Shown here in pieces: positions 18,307-26,479 of a stretch of 64,000 nt of DNA (positions are counted from its first letter, which is position 1; each line of letters starts with the position of its first letter). The stretch comes from Burkholderia puraquae (GTDB taxonomy: Bacteria; Pseudomonadota; Gammaproteobacteria; Burkholderiales; Burkholderiaceae): the NCBI RefSeq assembly GCF_002099195.1, contig NZ_NBYX01000010.1, positions 124,001 through 188,000 on the forward strand, written 5' to 3'. The notes under the pieces are model-generated. The model made no database searches. It was given only the letters and a program-made list of their open reading frames with translations, and was not told the DNA's origin. Both the position numbers and the translations under genes were made by a program.

Positions 18307-19538
18307 GTCTGTTTTCTGCACACGAGGGCGATCAGATCCTTACCTTCACCACACAGCACCATTTGCGTCTCACCCGTTGTACAGGCACTTTCTGCGGCAA
18401 GGGCGACGGCCAGCCACGGTCCCGCGCCCGAACAATCGCCCACTAACGTTTCGAGTACATTCCAACGCGTCGCTTCCGAAAGTGATGCGACTTGCCGAAC
18501 TACACCCACACTTTCATCGGTCAGACCGTGTGCCCACACTGTGCTCAAACGGTCGCGCGAAGCACGCCCCCAACGGGCAGCCAGCCCGAGCGTCCGGGCG
18601 GCGGCGTCGAACGAGTCTTTGGCAGGACGATGCAACCACAGTGCGGCGGAATTTACCTGTGAAGCAAGTCGTGGTTGCCCCACGAGCAGGGCTACGCCCG
18701 CCTCTGCAACACCACCTGACAGGACGGCACTAATGGCGTCACGAAGTTCAACGGCAATGAGCAGGTGAGCCGTATTGGCGTCCGACTTATCAAGCCAGGC
18801 GTCCGTTCTAAAGAGCGAGGACGCATGCTCGCCCGGCTTGAGGTTCACCTTTAAAGCCGGCACCCGTTCGGCAATCAATTCCCGTATGCGGGCTTCGACC
18901 GCGTCGGATTTCAGCCTGGATTGATGATGGAGTTCGACCTGGAGCTTCGCTCGCTGCGGAAGAGCGCTGAGTTGCGGCAGGACAGCGTCGATCAAGCGTT
19001 CAAGCAGCCATGAACATACCGCGTGATGGCGAGCATGCTCCGCTAGTTCGTTGCCGGGGTGAAATGGCTGATCGGGGATGTCGAGCCAACGTGCATGAAC
19101 TTCACTATCCGCGACTGCGCCGCTCGGCCGTGTCGAAAGCTCAGTGCCGGTCAGAATGCCGTTAAGCGAGTTCTCCGCATCGTCCTCGGCAAAACACCAC
19201 GCGTGACCCAGTATCGCCAACGGTCTACTTGCTAATGCATGGCACGATTGTTCTGCGTCGTCGCTGACGCGGTTCGTCGCAATCGCCTGATTGCGGCGGA
19301 CGTAACCGTATCCTAGCCATGCGAACAGCAAGAAAGCCCACACGAGAAAGGGGTAACCCGCGACGCAGAACCAGAACCCTGGCGTGTTCGTTGGACGGAC
19401 GGTCGGCCAGAGCATGATCGCCAACCCAGCCCCCACGGCCATGACGAGCCCCAGCAGGACCGCCCAGACGATCATCGAGACTTGAGGCGGCGGTGGGACA
19501 TCGACCCGCGGCGGCACGCGCTTGAAATCAACAGGCAT
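18303..19538 (-). CDS. T6SS-associated inner-membrane protein of unknown function
   Basis: This 411-residue protein has two transmembrane helices near the N-terminus (about 22-44 and 54-80) and a large, probably cytoplasmic domain. The domain has the segment LLERLIDAVLPQLSALP and several cysteines. It lies 3 bases below the PAAR gene, and its stop overlaps the tssM start, so it is almost certainly a T6SS partner. Similar proteins recur beside tssM in Burkholderia T6SS loci, but I know no assigned function. A helper of the membrane complex or an effector chaperone are both possible. Confidence 0.7.
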   Translation of the reverse strand: MPVDFKRVPPRVDVPPPPQVSMIVWAVLLGLVMAVGAGLAIMLWPTVRPTNTPGFWFCVAGYPFLVWAFLLFAWLGYGYVRRNQAIATNRVSDDAEQSCHALASRPLAILGHAWCFAEDDAENSLNGILTGTELSTRPSGAVADSEVHARWLDIPDQPFHPGNELAEHARHHAVCSWLLERLIDAVLPQLSALPQRAKLQVELHHQSRLKSDAVEARIRELIAERVPALKVNLKPGEHASSLFRTDAWLDKSDANTAHLLIAVELRDAISAVLSGGVAEAGVALLVGQPRLASQVNSAALWLHRPAKDSFDAAARTLGLAARWGRASRDRLSTVWAHGLTDESVGVVRQVASLSEATRWNVLETLVGDCSGAGPWLAVALAAESACTTGETQMVLCGEGKDLIALVCRKQT

Positions 19539-19541
19539 CGC

Positions 19542-19799
19542 TTACCGAACCCGAGCTCCGCTGAACGAGGCAATGAGTTCAGCCCCGCATCGCGTGTGAT
19601 CCCCGTCGCGCGACAGCGGCGTGGTGCCATCCTTCATTCTGCCGCTGCCTTCGACGATTTCGTTGTCGCCGTGAATCGGACATGAAACCTTGTCGCCGAT
19701 ACGGGCGGCCCGGCGCCCCTTCACCTTGATGCGATCGGAACCGTTCAGAATCTTGCCGCCGTGGCTCGTTGCGTCACCTTCATATACGAGATTTTTCAC
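19542..19799 (-). CDS. PAAR-domain spike tip protein
   Basis: PAAR proteins sharpen the VgrG spike and carry effectors. The 85 residues are nearly all PAAR fold, with HGGKILNGSDRIKVKGRRAA, then GDKVSCPIHGDNEIVEGSG and HTRCG. The likely zinc-binding His/Cys residues are present. The start appears to be GTG at 19797-19799 with only a weak ribosome site. No toxin extension is attached, so the effector must ride on VgrG or on PAAR non-covalently. Confidence 0.9.
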   Translation of the reverse strand: MKNLVYEGDATSHGGKILNGSDRIKVKGRRAARIGDKVSCPIHGDNEIVEGSGRMKDGTTPLSRDGDHTRCGAELIASFSGARVR

Positions 19800-19835
19800 C
19801 TTGAATACCTAGATAAGAAATTAAAAATCGACGAT

Positions 19836-20120
19836 TCAATTACCTGTGGAGCACGCACTCACATCTTCACAACGAATCCATCTATCGATAATATTTTCTT
19901 TATTCCGACGATACATTAACGCCATAAACCCCTGCGACAAGCTAGATTTATTCACCAATACCGAATCACCTTGCACAAGGTAGAATCTGGTAACTGATGA
20001 TTTATCGGGTTTTCCATAGAGATACGCCTTCTTGGAAATCACTGCATGGACGGCCCAGGCGCCCGACTCAACTGACGCTACGTGGATAGATACGCCACTC
20101 CGGTCACTGCAGGATCTCCT
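19836..20120 (-). pseudogene. Truncated SH3-like periplasmic cargo gene (no start or signal peptide)
   Basis: The frame is open from 20120 to the stop at 19836 but has no convincing start. The first start-like codon (GTG, 20042) lies inside a conserved-looking domain: ISKKAYLYGKPDKSSVTRFY, LVQGDSVLVN and a C-terminal RCEDVSAC. Residues upstream of that GTG in the same frame (VESGAWAVHA) look coding. The pattern suggests a bacterial SH3-like periplasmic protein of the sort found beside T6SS effectors that has lost its 5' end. A remote alternative is translation from the strong AAGGAG inside the upstream gene's end. Confidence 0.5.
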
Positions 20121-20757
20121 TCAGTTTGGCGGCGTTTTCGGTGTCGCCATCCTCCCGCAGTTGGACAAGTAGTTTCGAATAAGCGCTTCTGTTACCTGAA
20201 TTCGGTGGGTCGCACGCAAGCAGATTGCCAACTGCGGTACCTTCCGCCAGATAGGCTAGGATTGGTGGCTGTGAAACTTGGTATCCACTTTTATATTTCG
20301 ATGCGTAAACAGCATAGGTGTCGGCTGCATTAGGTGGATTATCGAAGATCGGTTCAATGTTGATGGACCACTGGTGAGGCGGGTGCCACTCTCCACCACA
20401 GACGGTATCCCGCGCCACATGCACAACGCAACCGTCCTTCGTACGTAAGAACGCACACAGATACTCGGTATGCACAGACACACCGCTGGAATCGTCGAGA
20501 TCTCCTTCGGCAGAAAAGCTCACGATCAAGTACTGCCTGTCCGGAGACAGGCTGTTGGCGCCGGGCTTGTAAAATCTCAATCCCTCATCGAAGGGGCTAA
20601 ACGTCGTGCCATCTGGGCGTTGAAAGCGTAGCGATCGGTAGACGTTGTGCCCACCATTGGCGTACTCTAAAACACTTGATTCACCCAACACACTTTCCTG
20701 GGCCTGAACGCAGACAGACAGTACTGCCAAGAGCATCAATATTGACTTATTAATCAT
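20104..20757 (-). CDS. Secreted/periplasmic T6SS cargo-island protein, possible immunity factor
   Basis: This is a 217-residue protein with a Sec signal peptide (MINKSILMLLAVLSVCVQAQ) and an unrecognised globular domain with four cysteines in YLCAFLRTKDGCVVH, VCGGEW and LLACDPP. The C-terminal stretch LLVQLREDGDTENAAKLKEIL looks helical. It lies in the AT-richer island between the effector and PAAR. A periplasmic location suits protection against peptidoglycan-directed toxins, but no cognate toxin can be assigned, and it may protect against a toxin now lost. Confidence 0.55.
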   Translation of the reverse strand: MINKSILMLLAVLSVCVQAQESVLGESSVLEYANGGHNVYRSLRFQRPDGTTFSPFDEGLRFYKPGANSLSPDRQYLIVSFSAEGDLDDSSGVSVHTEYLCAFLRTKDGCVVHVARDTVCGGEWHPPHQWSINIEPIFDNPPNAADTYAVYASKYKSGYQVSQPPILAYLAEGTAVGNLLACDPPNSGNRSAYSKLLVQLREDGDTENAAKLKEILQ

Positions 20758-20771
20758 TTCTGAGTCCCATC

Positions 20772-20900
20772 TCAGATCGCGAAGTTAGTTACAACCTTAC
20801 CGAGCAAATCCGATCCTTTCACATCCACCCTCCCATCAGAAGGGTAATGACTGCCACCGAGACTGTTCGATAAATTTCCATAACTGCTCAGACGGAAAAT
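20772..20900 (-). pseudogene. Remnant of a lost cargo gene, C-terminal fragment
   Basis: A 42-codon open stretch without a start ends at a TGA. It reads like coding sequence (SLGGSHYPSDGRVDVKGSDL, then LLGKVVTNFAI). The bases just 5' of it continue plausibly in another frame (VAPLLNFPSEQLW), as if a frameshift had broken a longer gene. It lies between the immunity-like gene and the 217-residue protein. I interpret it as debris of an earlier effector. Family unknown. Confidence 0.4.
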
Positions 20901-20944
20901 TCAAAAGAGGCGCTACACTCGACCTCGCCAATCTTTACACCCCG

Positions 20945-21439
20945 TCAATCATCTACGCCACTGACAGGCGAAGCTGTTCTTAATCCGCGAAATATTCGCT
21001 GATTAAGTTGTTGATACATTCCCTGGGAACACATGTGATTCGATACTAGGCGGCCATGCTTTTTCACATACACCCCGCTTGGCGACCCTTGATAAATCAC
21101 ATAATCGTACCCCCCAGTTCTGAATTTTATATGAGTGAAATTTAAATTTCCGGCCGAAATATCGCTTATCGTCATTTCTGTTCCGGGAGGATTCGGACTC
21201 TTCGGAAATTGCAACTCAACGCGCCCCGGCAATCCATACCTATACTGCACATATCCATTATTAGGAGAAATATTTCCCGATGCGCACAACGAAACCAGCT
21301 TTCCGCCAACCGGACAACTGAAGTAAATTTCCTCATGCGGTTGGCACAATGTAATTTCTTCTGCGCGGGCCATCTTCCCACTCAAAAAAATAAAAACCCC
21401 AATAAAACCGAGAAACGCCCGTGGCGATCGATAATTCAA
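20945..21439 (-). CDS. Periplasmic protein, likely immunity partner of the T6SS lysozyme effector
   Basis: This 164-residue protein has a signal peptide (FLGFIGVFIFLSGKMARA) and four cysteines in the mature part. The TTG start at 21437-21439 overlaps the effector stop (TTGA) and has GGAGA upstream, so translation is coupled to the effector gene. An exported protein translated directly after a peptidoglycan-degrading toxin is the standard arrangement for T6SS immunity. The inhibitory role is inferred from location, since the sequence family (ITLCQPHEEIYFSCPVGGKL) has no function I can name. Confidence 0.65.
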   Translation of the reverse strand: MNYRSPRAFLGFIGVFIFLSGKMARAEEITLCQPHEEIYFSCPVGGKLVSLCASGNISPNNGYVQYRYGLPGRVELQFPKSPNPPGTEMTISDISAGNLNFTHIKFRTGGYDYVIYQGSPSGVYVKKHGRLVSNHMCSQGMYQQLNQRIFRGLRTASPVSGVDD

Positions 21440-24051
21440 TTGAAATCTCCGCGATCGTTTATCTCATCGAAATTTTTAACGCGCTTGCCGTAGCTGTCAG
21501 TGTTTTTGTTCACAATAGCGGTAATCGCATTAACCTGATCAGATGTAGCACCTCGGTCAGCAATCTCCGGAAGGCCTCGCGCAACCCAGAAATATGCTGC
21601 CGATCTGACGGCATATTTTGACTGCGTCAAGAGATCGGGGTTTTCTTCGAAATTAACATCATCCTCAGGCCACTCAGCTTGGTGTTTTTTGTTCCAGCCA
21701 TTGAATTCCCGATAATTCGCTCGCCCAGTAACGTGCTTCATGCCCCTCCCTCTATATTTCCATCCATCGCCGCTATCATTATCTCCATTGCCCAATTCAG
21801 CGCGCCCACCATATGCTCCATTCGCAATAATCTCAAAATCTTCCTGAGTCATGTGAGACCCGTCAGCCTTAACTCCCTTTTTCTTCTCATACCCGTGCGC
21901 TCTAGCTATCTTCGGATTTTTTTTGAAGTATGAAAAATTTTCTATGAGAGCTTCCGCCCTCCAGACAAATCCCTCCTCGAGAGTTAAAGATGCGCCTGTC
22001 TCCTGCCTCACCTGAGCGAAGAAGTGCGATCTACGAAGAGGTGAATTCAGTTTATAAACTTCAATATGTGCATTTAATTCATCAACCACGCCCTGAAGAA
22101 TTTCCGCGTGAGCGCCTGGAAATATTCGCTTCATCATTGCCACGGTGAACTGAAACTTCCCGGCAATAAAATTACTGACAATGCCCAAAGGATGACCGTG
22201 GAAAACCTCCGGCCCCGGGAAGCCCGGCACCCCGGCCTTCACTTCATCCCACCACGCAAGCTTATCGATTCGCTTCTGCTCTTCCTCGTGCTGCGGCTTG
22301 GGACCCGTCTGCTTCTCCAGTTCAGCAATCAGCTGCTTCCACTTCGACGGATTCGCCCACTCACTTTCGTGCTTGACGATCAGCCGGGACGCCGTGTGCA
22401 TTAGCCACGGATATCCACCACGCTCGGTCTGCGACAGTGTGCATAGTTCGTCAGCCGCCTGCTTGCCATCACCCTTCGTGAACAGGGCGTCATACACCTT
22501 GAGCATCAGCGGGCTGAGATTCGAGCGCGCAGAGACGTCGGCAACATTGGCGCCGCTCACATAATCAACCCACTTCGGGGTTGTCGCAAAGATTGTATGC
22601 GCCGGATCATGGGCATCAGCCACACACTCGAAGCCGATCCACTTCTGCGCGAATTCCCGCGTTACCCGGCCACCAGGGTGGTTGAAATCGCACACCCAGC
22701 CGTCGATCGATTCACCTTGTGCGTTCACGCCTTCAACGCGCCACCAGTTCACCGGGTAGCCCGGATTGGGGTTTGGCTTCGGCTCAGCGATTCGTCGTTG
22801 GGGATCACGAGCCAATTCGGCAAGCGAATACACCTGGACAGTGTCTGTCTTTCTCGACTGCGGGTCAGCGCCAGGGACAAATTTCTTGTCCTGGCGTTGA
22901 TGTAACACCGTGCCCGGTGCAATCCGAAGAATCGTCGGCTCGGAAGGCAGGCCCAATGCCGACCAGTCCTCCTTGTGCGGGCCGTGTTGATCGACCCACG
23001 CTCGACCTTGCTCGAGGAACGACTGAATACTGTCGTCACAGAACACCTCGATGTGCGCCATCCTCGTGCCGGACGTGCATTCGTTCAGCGAATCGTAGCG
23101 ACCGAGATGACCGATCGGGTCGCCCGCCTTGATCGGAATCCCACCTCTGATTCCTCGCGAGTCTCCCGACTGACCTACTTGTTCGGTCATGACGACCACC
23201 CGGTCAAACGTCGAATCCGGGAAGACCTCCTCGACGAGCGGCCCGCCGTTTTCCTTGCCCAGAAAAACCCAGCCGCCGACACCGCTGCTCGGCTCAACAT
23301 AGCCGCCGGCCTCCGGTGCAAGCAACGACGCGCCATGCAGATCCGTCACTTGCCCCCAGTTCTTCTCCCGTTTGCCGATGCTAACGCTTGCCCCCTGCGG
23401 CAGGATGCCAAGGATTTCGCCGCGCGGGTGGCTTTTGCGGACCCGCAACCCTTGCAGTGAGGAATCCGGGACCTGACCGTTGCGGCCCGGCGACGGTTTG
23501 TCCTGCGCATACTGAGTAACCCGCCACTGTCGCAACCAATACGCCGGCTTGCTCCGCTTCGGGAAATTGGCGTAGTCCTCCAGCGACATCAGGTGCATGT
23601 ACAGGCTGTAAAACGTCAGCTTCGCGCCCCGCGGGAACTCCATCGTGTGCTGCACCAGAGCAAAGCCCGTACTGTACGGTGCCTGAACCAGTGATTCGCT
23701 TCCCACCTCTCCGACTTCGCTGATCGAATAGGTTTTGTTGGCGCGAAATGCGATCAGCACGCCGTCGGCGATGCAGCGCAAGCCCGCGTCAAGATCCAGA
23801 GATTGTCCAGCGCCCGCCTCCGTGACATGAATGCCGCCATGCCACATCCCCTTGCGACTGACGAGATACGTCCCCGACGGCTCACGCTCGGCAAGCAGGC
23901 GGTAGATTTCGTGCTCATCCGTGAATTGTGCGGAAGCCTCATTCTTTCCCTTTCCCTTCCGCAGGAACGGAAAGGCGAACGGCAACGGCTTCAGCTTGGC
24001 CGGTGCCGGCGCGGGGGATTGCGGCTTCTTCGGTGCGGGTGGGTTTGCCAT
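21436..24051 (-). CDS. Two-domain peptidoglycan-targeting T6SS effector (M23-like plus GH19-like)
   Basis: This is an 871-residue putative effector beside vgrG. A proline-rich N-terminus is followed by an M23/LytM-like region (HGGIHV near 71, FYSLYMHL near 147) and an SH3-like part, which together suggest an amidase or endopeptidase. From about 620 to the end is a glycoside-hydrolase-19-like lysozyme domain: ETGASLTLEEGF, ANGAYGGRAELGNGD, WKYRGRGMKHVTGRANYREF. The 3' part encoding that domain is visibly AT-richer than the 5' part. Dual amidase/lysozyme effectors such as TseP are known. Activity of the N-terminal domain is uncertain because the usual HxxxD is not obvious. Confidence 0.8.
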   Translation of the reverse strand: MANPPAPKKPQSPAPAPAKLKPLPFAFPFLRKGKGKNEASAQFTDEHEIYRLLAEREPSGTYLVSRKGMWHGGIHVTEAGAGQSLDLDAGLRCIADGVLIAFRANKTYSISEVGEVGSESLVQAPYSTGFALVQHTMEFPRGAKLTFYSLYMHLMSLEDYANFPKRSKPAYWLRQWRVTQYAQDKPSPGRNGQVPDSSLQGLRVRKSHPRGEILGILPQGASVSIGKREKNWGQVTDLHGASLLAPEAGGYVEPSSGVGGWVFLGKENGGPLVEEVFPDSTFDRVVVMTEQVGQSGDSRGIRGGIPIKAGDPIGHLGRYDSLNECTSGTRMAHIEVFCDDSIQSFLEQGRAWVDQHGPHKEDWSALGLPSEPTILRIAPGTVLHQRQDKKFVPGADPQSRKTDTVQVYSLAELARDPQRRIAEPKPNPNPGYPVNWWRVEGVNAQGESIDGWVCDFNHPGGRVTREFAQKWIGFECVADAHDPAHTIFATTPKWVDYVSGANVADVSARSNLSPLMLKVYDALFTKGDGKQAADELCTLSQTERGGYPWLMHTASRLIVKHESEWANPSKWKQLIAELEKQTGPKPQHEEEQKRIDKLAWWDEVKAGVPGFPGPEVFHGHPLGIVSNFIAGKFQFTVAMMKRIFPGAHAEILQGVVDELNAHIEVYKLNSPLRRSHFFAQVRQETGASLTLEEGFVWRAEALIENFSYFKKNPKIARAHGYEKKKGVKADGSHMTQEDFEIIANGAYGGRAELGNGDNDSGDGWKYRGRGMKHVTGRANYREFNGWNKKHQAEWPEDDVNFEENPDLLTQSKYAVRSAAYFWVARGLPEIADRGATSDQVNAITAIVNKNTDSYGKRVKNFDEINDRGDFN

Positions 24052-24060
24052 GGTTGTCCG

Positions 24061-26400
24061 TTACTCAGAAAATCCGAAGTTCGTTGCACTCCGCACGTCG
24101 TTGACGGGCGCCGCGGCCCAAGTCGGGAATTTGAAACTACCGCCGTCAGGAGCGTCGATCGTCAAATTGCCCTTAACCTCGATCTCTCCGGCCGGACTCC
24201 CGATAATGATCTTGCCACCCGAGAGCTTGATGTAGGCACCCGATCCATCGCCGAGCGTGACACCTTTGCGGCCGGTGATGATCACTTCGCCATCCGAAGA
24301 ACTGACCGCCATGTCCTGCATCGACATCAGTTCCATCGCATCGGACTGTGCTTGAACCTGGACCTTGCCCTTCGCGGCGTAGATGCGAATCCCGAGCTTC
24401 GCCGCAAAAAGTGAAATTGCCTCGCCTGCCGCCACCGCGATTCGCTTCATCACGCCGATGTCGAGTCCATCGCCTGCGGTCACAAACATCTGCTTGCGTG
24501 CAGCAAGTTGCATCTGCTGTCCGCTGGCGAGCCCGACGCCGTCGGGGGCCGTGGCGACGAGGACGGGCTTCTGCAGCCGCTTGAGCTTTTGCTCGATCAG
24601 TACGCGCTGTTGATCGATGTCAGCCTGCAGGGCTTTCGCAGCGTTCGCCGAGTCGTTAAGCGCATTCAGGATTTGTTCGGCCTGCTCGAGCGTCGTCTCG
24701 GCGTCCTGCATGGCGAGCTGCTGGCCCGCGGCGCCTGGCTGTCCTTCCGCAGTCACCAACACACCCTTCGATCCTCGAATCGCCGCCGGCCCGTCGGTAC
24801 GCAACTCGGCACCCCGCCCGCGATCCTTGCGATCACCGTCAACCATGTGGCCGAGGTTCAGCTCACTCACCTGGAACGGCGTCGTCAGATGGACGTGTTC
24901 GACACCTTCCTTGTCCTCCATTCGCAGCTCGTTTTGAGCTGCGGTGCGGATCAGATTCCGGGTATGGTTCTGGCTGGTGACAAGATCTGGATGCAGGCTG
25001 TCATGCATGGCCCCGATGATCACCGGGCGGTCGGGATGACCCTGCGTGAAGACGACCGCCACTTCCGCCCCGTCGATCAGCGGGAAGTGATGCCCGTAGT
25101 TGTCGCCGCTATACGGTTTCGCGAACCGCACCGGCCGGCTGGTGCCGCCCGGGCTCCATTCGTCGAGATCGAACGGGAGCTTGATCACGTACCAGCCCTG
25201 CTCCGTCAAGTACGCGTATTTGTAATCGCCAGGTGATGTAATCCGGGCCGGCAGGATCCCGTCGATGACTGGTTGCTCGAACGATGCAACCGGCATGCGC
25301 CATACGCGGCTTGACGGAATCCCCTCGAAGGTCACCCAGTACGACTGGTCGCGCCCGCCTTGCGACTCCACCGCCGTGACGAAAATCCCGTGCTTCGCGT
25401 CGGCCGGATGCGGCGCCAGTCGCATGACTTCGCCCGCTTCGAGCCAGAACGGATTGCCGGTACCCCTGAAGGTGATCTGGTTCGCCAGGTATTCCTCGTG
25501 GCGCCGACGGGCGAAGCTCTTGCCCTCTTCCGGCGTCTCGTAGTGCTCGCCCCACTGGTAATCGATGCCGCTCGTCGTCTTGTCGTCGCGCGCGGCATTT
25601 TCCTCGACCAGCAGCGACACACCCGCCTCACGGTGGTTGTAATCGTGCAGGCGGACGGCTTCCGGCACGCGCCGGGTCCGCTTCTCGAGCGTCTTGATCG
25701 CGTCCATGCCCGAACTCTCGAGCCCCGAATCACGCGGGTATGACACGGTGCGCTGCTTGCGTGCATAGGCGTCCAGATCGTCGCCAAACACGAGCACCGC
25801 ATAATCCTTCTGCTGCTCCCAGCGAAACCAGAGCCCTTCCTCGGCGCAGATCCGCTGAATGAACGAAAACGTCGTTTCGTGATACTGCGTCACGTACTCA
25901 CGGCGCTTGTACTGAGCGCGCAACTGGAACTGGAAATCGACCCCGGCCCGGTAGCCATAATGGCGCAGCGTGTCGGTCACGATCTCCTCGATCGACTGCT
26001 TCTGGAACAGCCGGCTCGTCACGCCCCGGTTCAGATCGGCGAGCTTTGGCTCCAGTCGGACCCGATAGTGCGTCTGATCGGCCGAGGTGTCGAGCTCGTC
26101 GAACTCCGTAATGACGCCGTGGATCTTGTAGGCCGGCGGCATCTTGCTGAATTGCTCTGCGCCCTCGCCAAACATTCTGCGTAGATAGTCCATGTTCGGA
26201 TCGACCGGCGCGGCGATGAATTTTGCCGGGCGGCCGACCACCTGCTCCATCGGAATACCGGCTACTGGGCTCGTGAATTCGATATCGTAGCGGTACAACT
26301 CGCTCACCGCGTCCCGGCCCGCGAAGCGGAGCACGGACGTCGGCGCCGGATGCGGCGACAGCTTCAATTCATAAGCCTGCGTAGGCAAAATCATCGACAT
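24061..26400 (-). CDS. vgrG: T6SS spike protein VgrG (TssI)
   Basis: This is the 779-residue trimeric spike. The N-terminal gp27-like region begins MSMILPTQAYELKLSPHP, with the diagnostic ICAEEGLWFRWEQ and GDNYGHHFPLIDGAEVAVVF. A gp5 OB-fold follows (GHPDRPVIIGAMHD) and a DUF2345-type beta-helix C-terminus (about 560-779) with a coiled segment near 600-640. There is no enzymatic extension. The ATG at 26398-26400 was chosen at the normal family start. The neighbouring effector 9 bases downstream is presumably its cargo. Confidence 0.95.
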   Translation of the reverse strand: MSMILPTQAYELKLSPHPAPTSVLRFAGRDAVSELYRYDIEFTSPVAGIPMEQVVGRPAKFIAAPVDPNMDYLRRMFGEGAEQFSKMPPAYKIHGVITEFDELDTSADQTHYRVRLEPKLADLNRGVTSRLFQKQSIEEIVTDTLRHYGYRAGVDFQFQLRAQYKRREYVTQYHETTFSFIQRICAEEGLWFRWEQQKDYAVLVFGDDLDAYARKQRTVSYPRDSGLESSGMDAIKTLEKRTRRVPEAVRLHDYNHREAGVSLLVEENAARDDKTTSGIDYQWGEHYETPEEGKSFARRRHEEYLANQITFRGTGNPFWLEAGEVMRLAPHPADAKHGIFVTAVESQGGRDQSYWVTFEGIPSSRVWRMPVASFEQPVIDGILPARITSPGDYKYAYLTEQGWYVIKLPFDLDEWSPGGTSRPVRFAKPYSGDNYGHHFPLIDGAEVAVVFTQGHPDRPVIIGAMHDSLHPDLVTSQNHTRNLIRTAAQNELRMEDKEGVEHVHLTTPFQVSELNLGHMVDGDRKDRGRGAELRTDGPAAIRGSKGVLVTAEGQPGAAGQQLAMQDAETTLEQAEQILNALNDSANAAKALQADIDQQRVLIEQKLKRLQKPVLVATAPDGVGLASGQQMQLAARKQMFVTAGDGLDIGVMKRIAVAAGEAISLFAAKLGIRIYAAKGKVQVQAQSDAMELMSMQDMAVSSSDGEVIITGRKGVTLGDGSGAYIKLSGGKIIIGSPAGEIEVKGNLTIDAPDGGSFKFPTWAAAPVNDVRSATNFGFSE

Positions 26401-26479
26401 CGACTCTCTCGGTTGTGCAAACACACGGCACCGCCGGGGTACCCCTCCACACCCCGGCGGCTCGCAGACAAACGTCGGA

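Noticed and set aside
19797..22150. Whole AT-rich island as a mobile element
   Set aside because: No transposase, integrase, terminal repeats or target duplications were seen; recombination of cargo is enough to explain it.
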